Origin: Thereva unica
Taxonomy: Eukaryota; Arthropoda; Insecta; Diptera; Therevidae
Length of the DNA: 64,000 nt
Assembly: GCA_949987705.1 (NCBI GenBank)
Contig: OX465282.1
Coordinates: forward strand, 1,848,501-1,912,500
Direction: 5' to 3'
Shown: in pieces, positions 55,741 to 64,000 of the stretch
Layout of the letters: each line of letters begins with the position of its first letter
Position numbering within the stretch: position 1 is the stretch's first letter
Made by a program: the position numbers and the translations under genes
Notes under the pieces: generated by a model
The model's database searches: none
What the model was told of the DNA's origin: nothing
The model's input: the letters and a program-made list of their open reading frames with translations, nothing else

Positions 55741-55830
55741 GTCAAAAATAAAAGATTTTTATTTTGTGTGCGACGTTTCGGGCATGAATACACCCTTCAT
55801 CAGGGCTTTAATTAAAAAGAAAAACGTCAA
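55741..55830 (-). ncRNA. Possible Penelope-type hammerhead ribozyme motif
   Basis: The minus strand reads CTGATGA (55803-55797), a short GGG...CCC stem, then GAAAC (55779-55775) and GTC. This CUGAUGA - stem II - GAAA - stem III order is the conserved hammerhead core, found in Penelope-like element terminal repeats (known biology of that family). Stem I pairing is not obvious, so it may be decayed. No Penelope RT is seen nearby. Confidence 0.4.
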
Positions 55831-55967
55831 TATACAAAATAGATATAAAGGTGTCTACACACTTTACAATACAAGTAAAACATAAAATAAAATAAAAAAT
55901 AAAAAATAATAAATAAAAACAGCACTAACACATTTATATCACGCGGCGGAACTAGTAGATGCACGAA

Positions 55968-56076
55968 CACGAAGCTTGTTGTCAATAATCTGTCCTTGCC
56001 CCAATCAGCTGTTTATATGTTGGGGCAAGGACTTGCTGATTGGGGCAAGGACAGATTATTGACAACAAGCTTCGTG
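55968..56076. repeat. Perfect 41-bp inverted repeat (hairpin)
   Basis: The left arm 55968-56008 (starting CACGAAGCTTGTTGTC) is exactly complementary to 56036-56076, with a 27-nt loop. The loop holds a further partial copy of TTGGGGCAAGGAC. It would form a very stable cruciform or RNA hairpin. Confidence 0.9.
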
Positions 56077-56224
56077 TAGCTAGCCGAATTTTTCAATGAA
56101 TAAAAAACAAGTCAACAAAAGAAAAGTCGTTTGGTTAGTTTCAGGTTTTTATGTTTGCAAAAACTAGGTTTTGTTCGTTTGGTTTTTTTGTTTTTCGGTT
56201 TGCAAAATATTGTTTCAGCTCTAT

Positions 56225-56297
56225 TTTTTGAAATGCGGGCTGTTTTGGGGGGGGAGTCATGACCCCAAGAACCCCCCCATCTTGGGATCCGCGCCTG
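56225..56297. mobile_element. hAT terminal remnant
   Basis: The right edge GGGATCCGCGCCTG, preceded by C-rich homopolymers, matches the right end of the hAT at 24740-27630 (AAATCCGCGCCTG). The partner end was not identified. Confidence 0.45.
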
Positions 56298-56450
56298 CCA
56301 TATGTTAACTTACCTAATTAAACTAGCACAGAAGGAAGACCAATATTTAAGAGCTATAAGAAAGATATTAAAGACCTCCGCTGAAGCATTTTACCTTAAA
56401 CATGACTTTTTATTTAGAATCCAGGGGAACAGTTAATTGTCATTCTCACA

Positions 56451-58020
56451 TCAACGGAAGAGGAGCTCATTAAATCTACTCATAGGTAGTACATTTTTCA
56501 GCCTTTTACGATAACGCGACTGCAGAACATGCAGGAAATGATACGACGAGAAGCTTAATAGAGTAAACCCTTCTAGAACAGAAGGCGCACTTTTCAGCTG
56601 GGCCAAGAAAAATTTACCTACCCAGCACAACCAAGCGCTGAGATGGGGCTGCTCTGATGAGGACAACTAAGCATGCAATAATAAAGATAAAAAACATCCA
56701 AATTACATGTAACCCACACAACCATAACGAAACATATCTAAACGGCCACAAGAGATTAAACAGACTCCTTTTAAGGACATCTTTACTAATACTCACGCTA
56801 AACATATTAATATTGTTGTTCACGTTAATGAACATGCGATTGACAGGTTCGAATCTGCCGTAATTCGTGATAGAAGAGTTGGTTCTAACTCTCTCTGATT
56901 ATAACGACTCTCTCTAAACGACGCATGGCGACTTAGAAAACCAGAGTCAACCTTTCCATTAAGGAGCTGATGAACAAATACAACATCGGCCACCTTACGA
57001 CGCTTATGAAGAGAGCTTAAGTTGAGTAACTTAAGCCGGGATTCATATGATGGAAGAGCTCTTGGGTTTCCCCAAGGAAGATGATTCAATGCGAATCGAA
57101 CGAACCTTCGTTGAACAGATTCAATAGTTCTAACGTGCGAATTGTAATGAGTAGACCAAACCTGGGACGCCTATTCGAGTAATGGTCTGACAAGAGAAAT
57201 GTTAACCACCTTTACATGATCAAGGGGTTATTAAATTCTTTGGACCACCGTTTTATAAAACCCAAATCTAATCCCAAGATCTTTAACAAAATTAACAAGT
57301 GGGATACCCTCATTAGAAAAGGTGTAGTTGAAAATTATAGGACCACGTCTCCTACTAAAAGTCATGACTTCACATTTACTAATATTAAGAACCAGGTTGT
57401 TGTTAGCACACCAAGAGTAAAAGGTGTCAAGGTGAATTTGCAAAAGTTTGCAATCCTCAATACTCTTTATGTGACGGTACAATTTGATGTCATCATCGTA
57501 AATCAATATTCTACGGTGTCTTAGCAAGGGAACAATGTCATCAATTGACAAGATAAAGAGAAGAGGGCCAAGATGACTACCTTGCGGGACACCGGATGTC
57601 GCTTCAGTAGTTACTGATTTGGAACCACGAAAAAAAAACTTGGTAGGTCCTGTCAGCTAAGTAAGACTGGAACCATACTAGAAGGACTTTGCGGAAAGCC
57701 AAGCATTCTTAGTTTTAGAATTATAATGGAATGGGAGAGCTTGTCAAATGCCTTACTAAAATCAGTGTAAACACAATCAGTTTGACAACCAGAAACGAAG
57801 CCTTCGACGTCATGAGAAGTGAACTCAAGAAGAATGGTAGTAGAACGAGCTGCAAAAAAACCATGTTGATTCGTTGAGACCAGCCTCTTGCAGATAGGAA
57901 CGGTTGCAGAATAGAAGATTGATTCAAAAAGTTTCGGTATAGCAGACAACTTCGCAACTGGCCTATAATTCGATATTTCGTTCTTGCTACCATTTTTGTG
58001 GATAGGAATTATAGCTACTA
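56451..58020 (-). pseudogene. Jockey-like RT pseudogene
   Basis: Minus-strand, frame-shifted: ISAIPKLFESIF-like start near 57949, QHGFFAARSTTILLEF, CVYTDFSKAFDKLSHSI, SGVPQGSHLGPLLFILSI near 57610-57545, then IYDDDIKLYRHI where the catalytic YADD has become YDDD, LVLNISKCEVMTFSR, VKDLGIRF, SLVRPLLE near 57200, and the C-terminal LPSYESRLKLLNLSSLHKRR near 57050. At least three frame changes. The loss of the Ala in the catalytic loop is a substitution at a conserved position. The upstream endonuclease is missing. Confidence 0.8.
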
Positions 58021-60235
58021 ACCTTCAGGAGAATAGGAGACAAAGCAATAAGAAGCGTAAAGCTGCAAGTGTCTATAAGGAGGGCGCCTTGGTTGCAGTC
58101 AAGGGAAAACCCAGCCCAGCCCAGTAATGAATTGGAAAAGACAGGTGACCACAAGGGTCCCAAATTAGCTCCAGCTGCAGCATGGGGTCACTCATTCGGG
58201 GTATGATACGTCAGAATGATCGAATGTGAGATCTGAGCTCGATTTACATTCAAACAGCGAATACTCTGCATTCTATTGAAGTAGACTAAACTGTGAGTCC
58301 TAGAAAGAGATTAAACGTTAAATAAAATGTTGTAAAAAGGTGATATTTCTAGTGTATTTTCTTCGCGTCACCAAAATTACAAAGTGATATTATAAAAGTT
58401 CAAGTTGAATTTTCTTCATACAAAATGCATTTCGGGGGGGTTTCGTCCCCAACCAACCCCCTCCTCCCCCGTTCCTACACCACTATGTGTATGAATTTTT
58501 ACTTGAAAAGGAACATAACAACCAGCAATATGAATTTTTATTGATTATCCTACTTTCACCGTTCTATAAAAAGGATACATGAATTTTTTAAATATTATAT
58601 ATGTAGCTTGTTTTTTGCATCCCTTTCAAAACAAGAAGCATCCCTTTTGCTTATAGTTTTCATGTATATAAGTACCTCTGAGTGGTCTATAACAACAAAA
58701 ACCCATGTTTTCACAAAATTTTAATCTACCACCGGAAGTTTATTTGACTTTCCTGAAAACAGGAATACTTAAAAGGAGTTTTAGTAACTGTACACGCTAT
58801 TAGCCCTAAAGGAAAAGGTTGTGTGGTTTCCTAACCGCTTGTAAGGTAATATTATATATAAGTTAAGAGTAGCTACATAATATCCTTTCGAGATGTAGTT
58901 CATGTGTTATACATATATGTATGTATGTGTGTATAGATGATAAAGGGGAAAACTTTAGTTTGTTGCAAGAGGCAAAATGTCAACACTCCCGGGAACGTCT
59001 TAAAAGTTTTCTTCCGAAAACCTCACGTCCTGAATATGTCTCAATCGTACCAAAGTTTCTATATATAGGTATATATGTATATAAGGATAGTATGTAGATA
59101 TATTTAAAAAGGGATGAGAATTGAGGTAGTTTTACACTACTGACAGTGACAATCGTAACAAACATACATATGTATGTATATCCCTTTTGTATGACCCAAA
59201 GGTATTTGCTTCTCTTCTCCTTTTCCACCTATTAGCTGGCGACGAGGACGACAACTGTCTGCAAAATTTCGCTAAAAACATACACACGAGTATTTCAGGC
59301 CCAAAATATTGCTGAACTGGTATGAAAACCGAAGTTGCTGAAGAAATCCTTTTTGTTGAGGCTGGGACATCTCTGCGCTCCCATCTTAGCATGAGAATAT
59401 AATCTACCCGCATTCATGTGTTCTTCAGCGATTTGTTCTATTTAAAGCATATATATTATGTATAGGTATAGGTATATGTATATTAGGAACTTTCCAACAT
59501 CTTAATCAGTTACGGGAAAAGGACGAACTTGTCAAGTACAATCTGAACTTTCTTTCTTCCGTGTTGTGTGTTTTTCGAACTTATTTTGTATAAACCTTTA
59601 ATAAGGAGACCAGAAAATGGATGATAGCATACCATTGCATCCCTTGTTGCTAGAAATTCTTGTTCTTTTGTGATATTTTTGGTGGGGGGAGGGAGTAATG
59701 GGAAGGATGAAACTATTGAAACGCGAGCTTTTGCAGATAGTAGTGTGAGGTTTTAACCCACCAAAAACACCAATCATGTTTTAAATAATTAAAACTGGTA
59801 ACAACTGGACCAACCATTGATTGTATGCCTGATTCCACACGAGCGGAGAGGAAACGATGGAATGGACACAATTTCCATCTTCTCTCTCACCCTTTTCTCG
59901 ATAAACCACTTTTGCAGCTGACTCTTGTCGTGTCGGGTGTGCGCTTGCGTGGAATCAGGCCAGCCGACCACTGTCGTGTCGTATGTACGCTCGTTTAGAA
60001 TTACCTTATCTAAACATTAATCTGGGACAATTTACAGGTCCCGGTAGAAATGCTGCAAAAATGTCATGCTAATTCAAGAGACTATGTCGGCGGTGGTTAG
60101 CTGGAAATCAGCAAGCCACCGGTAGGGATACCCATGCCGAACAAGCTAATTGCGAAGAGGTCAGACAGAGCTAGATACATCGTCTTCCTTCGCTTTCTCC
60201 TTTTCCTTTTTTCTTCCCCTTCCCATTTCTCCATT
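58021..60235. other. AT-rich spacer, no gene seen
   Basis: Contains (TATG)/(ATGT)-type simple repeats near 58910-58935, 59060-59085 and 59160-59180. Open frames have no recognised domain. Confidence 0.45.
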
Positions 60236-60492
60236 TCTTAGAGGGCGATCGAAAGAGGGCGATCGAGAGAGGGCGATCGAGAGAGGGCGATCGAGAGAGT
60301 GCGATCGAGAGAGGGCGATCGAGAGAGGGCGACTGAGAAAGTGCGACCGAGAGAGGGTGGAGAGAGGGCGACCGATAGAGAGCAATTGAGAGAGGATGAC
60401 CAAGAGAGGGCGATCGAGAAAGGGCGATAGAGAAAGGGCGATCGAAAAAGGGCGACCGAGAAACGGCGACCGAGAAATAGCGACCGATAAAG
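60236..60492 (+). repeat. 14-bp minisatellite
   Basis: About 18 imperfect tandem copies of GAGAGAGGGCGATC. The first seven are nearly uniform and later ones drift (GACCGAGAAACGGC etc.). A degenerate tail to about 60655 repeats GAGCACC...GAGTGAGAG-like segments three times (60497, 60578, 60617). Because 14 is not a multiple of 3, every frame stays open, which explains the long Arg/Glu- and Ser/Pro/Leu-rich frames on the two strands. These are not genes. Confidence 0.9.
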
Positions 60493-60655
60493 CGCGAGCA
60501 CCGCTCCAACGAAGTGAGAGCGCGACTGAGAAAGAGCAACCGACTGTTAAAGAGAAACCGAGAAAGGGTGACCGAGGGAGCACCGTTTCCATGAAGTGAG
60601 AGCGACCAAGAGCGAGCACCATTTAGACGAGGTGAGAGTGACCGAGCGACTGACT

Positions 60656-61367
60656 GATGAAAATCAATGGGGTTATTAAAGTTGAGGTTTTATACCTCCT
60701 TGTAACGAAGGCCAGTTCCATTTTTACTGGGTTAACGCTGAGTACGCGGGGGGTTCTCCAGCTTGAGGCTGGCCAGCCGGACTTCTAAGTTTTTTTAAGC
60801 TGTTGGCTCTTCCGCGTATCAGTCGCTCCCCTGATCTCCCTGCAGCGGCCGTGCCGCAGGTTTACGCTGGGCAGTGACGGTGCCGTAAGGAGGAGTAGGT
60901 TTGCTGGTAGTCTTTGGGGGCCTTTTTTCGAGGGGTGGAGTCAGTGGCTCCACTTGGTTTGGGTTGGCTCGGGGGTGCCGTAGCCTTTTTTACAGCGGGA
61001 TTTGTGTTCCATTCCATGTTTAGGGGAACCGGACCCATTTTTTGTTTGTTGTTGTTTGGATTTATCAATAATTACCGCCACAAGTAGCGGAGAAATTTAA
61101 ACATTATAAAAATGACTAAATTTATCAGTCTGTTTTCAGTCTTATATTTTCACCTGGCCATTTCGTCTCGTGAGTAGCTAACGTTCAAGTGAATTGTAGA
61201 TCTTTTAGCGGAGGGAAAGCAGAGGAAATCAGATTTAGCGGGTTAGTGATAGTCTTTATTTATATTTGTAGGTAGTCTTTGTCGATATGGTCGGCGTATC
61301 GGTGTCAATATGTGTGTGGTATACCGTCGAATCAATTCTCCAGGGTTTTGTTGTTTTGTTAGTTTGT
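60656..61367. other. No clear gene; one weak frame
   Basis: A minus frame at 61068-60862 (68 codons, Lys/Pro/Ser-rich) could be the start of a LINE ORF1, but nothing confirms this. Confidence 0.35.
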
Positions 61368-61375
61368 CTATATAC

Positions 61376-61590
61376 CAGGGGTGGGCACGCATGAGGTTAA
61401 TGAGAGCCGCATGTGGGTTTTTCATAATTATAAAGAGCCGCATTATATGTAGTATGTATGTAATTTCAAAAATCAAAAATTAAGAGCACCCGTCTGGAAT
61501 ATTCAATAATTTAAAGAGATACGTTTGGGGCCGAACTTGATTCAACGAAGAGCCGCATGCGGCTCTAAGAGCCGCAATTGCCCACCGTTG
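61376..61590. mobile_element. hAT MITE, 215 bp
   Basis: The 8-bp duplication CTATATAC (61368-61375 and 61591-61598) is exact. The termini CAGGGGTGGGCACG and, reverse-complemented, CAACGGTGGGCAATTG are near-palindromic partners. GAGCCGCAT motifs occur inside both ends. Such GGGGTGGGCA...GAGCCGC sequences are common among animal hAT MITEs. Confidence 0.9.
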
Positions 61591-61598
61591 CTATATAC

Positions 61599-63720
61599 CA
61601 TTGGATCAGCTCTCCTACGGTTTTGTCCAGTCATAAGGCATAGGAATCAACTCTTCTACTGTCTGATTACCACTGTCCTCCGCAGGTATGCCCCGGCCTT
61701 TTATAGCGGTGCCTAGCTTTTACCGCGGTTTTGTCTTTTGTTTACAGCGGTGATGCTGTTTTGTTTTAGGTTTGCAGCGGTGCCTGTTTAGTTACAAACC
61801 GAGTGGAAGCTTAGATGTACAGCATGTAGTTGGTCACTTATATTTCCTTTTTTTTTTGAGTTGAGTTCATTATTGTTGTAAAGTGTGAAATAAGTGACCA
61901 TCAAGCACAAGCGGGTCAAACCATTTCATACAAATCTCCTTAAAAACAAAAATCAACAAAATAAAAAAACAATGAAAGCAAATCATTACCGCAACTCCAA
62001 TATCCTTTTTCAACATTCTCCTCAACAAGCGATTGATTATTCTTAACTGCCTTCAATAATATTTACTATAGGAGAAAAAGGAAAAAAGAAACATTTTATA
62101 TTCCTCCTCTTCGTTTTAAATTAAAACCGCTTTTTTTATATATATGTATATATTTTACAAAACAGTTGAAAAGTAACCCAGCAGCCATTATCCCATACCC
62201 AACACTGATTTCGCCACGGTATGGCATCATCAACCCCTTTTTCCAGCAAATGAATTCCTATTTGAAGCCCATCCATTTGGGGCTACCAGAGAATTTCATT
62301 CCCTGACCGATTTTCGATTAAGATCGAAGAAGGAGCTTTCAACTTTGAACATTTCGTCATTTATCACGACCGCAAAACTCCAAGCTCCCAAACTCCAAGC
62401 GAAAAACTCCTTTTGCTCCAATTTCAAGGAGCAAGGATCTCTCTCTCTTGCCATGCTGCCAAAGGCGGAAGTCTTCTTGGGGCAATGCGACAGAGTGGAG
62501 GAGCGCTTCATGCTGCTGCTGGCCCAATATAGATATATGTATATATGTACTGGGGGCCCATACAGATACACCCTTAATGTCCCCGGTAATTCAAAAGTGG
62601 GCGACGACTGTGAAAGTTGGTCGGGCGGCCCACCTACAGGGGAGATACCATGGGCATTGGCAGACCAATCAATTATGCTAAAAAGAAAGGAGAACAGCAA
62701 AATTGAATTTCGCCTTTTGTTTGCGCCACAATGAACGATGTCTTAGGGCCTTTCTTTTGCGGATTTAGCTAATGATAGCGTCTAGAGCGTTATGCATTTT
62801 ATTTCACCCCCAATACCCAAAATACACAAACAAACACCCCCACACACACACAAACATACTTACATTGAACGATGGTAACACTTTGCCTCATTTTGTTCAC
62901 GAGAGTGAAAAAAATAGTGAAAAATAAGGACGAGACTTTATTCAAGATAGACATCGATATTCGCACACCAGTAAATATTTGCACTTATGCATGATGCTTA
63001 TACACACAACCACCACTGAAAGGACCTTCTTGCACTACACTCTATGTGAGAGAGAGAATGTCCTGAAAATGGGCGAGGAAAAATCGATCTAATACAGTGC
63101 TGCCCTCGACTTTGTTTCATTTAGGTGGCGGGAATCCGTTTAATGTTCCATGCAGCTAGTCTGTCTCGGTGGTGGGTCGGGGAGCATTTTCGGGGGGGGA
63201 TGCTTCTCTATTTTTTTGTACCATTTCTCAATTTACTGGCATTTTTTTTATAAATTCTTTTTTTTTGTTGAATTAAAATAAATTGTTCATCTGTTTGCGG
63301 TTTTCATTAGTAAATTGTGTTCGTATTAAGGATGCATGGAGGTGGCAATTTTTGGTTTTGTTTGTTTTGGACGATATGGATCAATGTTTGTGCATTATTC
63401 TTTAGATTAATGTGGATTCCAAACAACTAAGTTATGATGAAATTACAAACAACTACACCACCACCAGTCGTGTGCATGTAATTGTTAAGAAGGGTTTTTG
63501 CTAGCAAAAGCAAATCTTTATCCAATCCGACAGCTAAGTGACAATCAGGGTGGAAAAGTCCAGTAAAATCAAGTCTAAAAAAAGATCTCCAATTAACGTT
63601 TGGGATGTAAACGGGCTTTTAAAGATTTGACAGCTACGGTACGTCTGAGTAAAAATCATCGTAAACTCACACTTTTTTATGCTAAAGGGAGCAAAATTGG
63701 GGCTTTAAATAATAAAGGGT
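61599..63720. other. Spacer, no gene I can support
   Basis: Overlapping frames on both strands at 62296-62734 (134 and 129 codons) have no recognised domain and no codon signal that favours one strand. The rest is AT-rich with simple repeats such as (CA)n near 62840. Confidence 0.4.
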
Positions 63721-63832
63721 GCCAGTAAACATATTCAGTAGACCGGTTCTCGTTCGATTACGTAGGTCAAGCAGCATTGGATGTGGTTAGTACTTAGTTG
63801 GGGGACCACTTGGAAAAGTGGCACTCGCGTTT
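63721..63832 (+). rRNA. 5S rRNA-derived sequence (pseudogene or SINE3 head)
   Basis: GCCAGTAAACAT...GGTTCTCGTTCGATTAC...TCAAGCAGCATTGG...GTTAGTACTTAGTTGGGGGACCACTTGG follows the whole length of a eukaryotic 5S rRNA, including the internal promoter parts (AAGCAGC box A region, GGGGGACC...CTTGG box C region). Several substitutions break the closing stem (5' GCCAGTAAAC against 3' ...GTTTGAAATGG), so I call it a 5S pseudogene or the head of a 5S-derived SINE. Confidence 0.8.
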
Positions 63833-64000
63833 GAAATGGTCGATTACGAATACATTCATATCTGTAACAGAGGCGTGCATATCTCGGGTGGGAGCATTTT
63901 TAAATTTCTTGCCTTCTTTACGTGAAGAGTGCTGGCGATATTAACCTTTTGTCGAAAAGGTGTGGATGCATCGTCATTAAGATTCATTTCTTTTAAAATG
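63833..64000. other. No recognisable gene
   Basis: Could be the body of a 5S-headed SINE, but no tail or target duplication was found before the window ends. Confidence 0.3.

Noticed and set aside
60150..60622. Long overlapping open frames on both strands (up to 153 codons)
   Set aside because: They arise from the 14-bp minisatellite, which has no stop in any frame.
62296..62734. Frames of 134 (minus) and 129 (plus) codons
   Set aside because: They overlap on opposite strands, with no recognised domain, no splice or promoter context and nothing to choose between them.

Overview
This window looks like repeat-dense DNA from an insect, most likely a fly (Diptera). Every protein-coding signal I recognise belongs to a eukaryotic transposable element, except one broken host gene copy. 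The evidence is BEL/Pao, Ty3/gypsy, RTE-, R1- and jockey-like elements, a mori-type mariner, hAT and P-like DNA transposons, tRNA- and 5S-derived repeats, introns of 50-54 nt, and AT-rich spacers full of simple repeats. I see no intact cellular gene. The species call is inference.

Layout. 1-13.5 kb: decayed non-LTR reverse transcriptases (RTs) and small terminal-inverted-repeat (TIR) elements. 14.0-18.2 kb: an RTE-like non-LTR element on the minus strand, split at its YADD catalytic codons by a 2.8-kb P-like transposon. That transposon has perfect 32-bp TIRs, a target-site duplication (TSD), a C-terminal P/THAP9-type transposase remnant and, unexpectedly, about 1.6 kb of the host beta-COP (coatomer beta) gene with introns still present. 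19.9-21.7 kb: gypsy pol debris, a tRNA-type SINE and a non-LTR tail. 21.8-27.9 kb: a 3.2-kb RTE element with a 13-bp TSD, into which a hAT element (8-bp TSD) inserted, which in turn holds another non-LTR RT.

29.2-34.2 kb: a composite unit with hAT-type MITEs, a mariner remnant and about 250-bp tandem units. 35-44 kb: fragments of non-LTR elements and paired dispersed repeats, including a second copy of the tRNA-type SINE. 44.4-54.9 kb: a young, apparently complete BEL/Pao LTR retrotransposon on the minus strand, with a 1737-codon gag-pol ORF, an extra 3' ORF, nearly identical LTRs, a 5-bp TSD, and a 1.2-kb retroposon inserted only in its 5' LTR. 55-64 kb: a possible Penelope-type hammerhead motif, a perfect 41-bp inverted repeat, another non-LTR RT, a 14-bp minisatellite, a clean 215-bp hAT MITE and a 5S rRNA-derived sequence.

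The genes do not form a pathway. The window records successive insertions whose order can be read from nesting. The most unusual object is the P-like transposon carrying an intron-containing beta-COP fragment, which looks like DNA-level gene capture by a P-superfamily element. Identifications rest on motif recognition and on repeats and TSDs read by eye; no database search was run.
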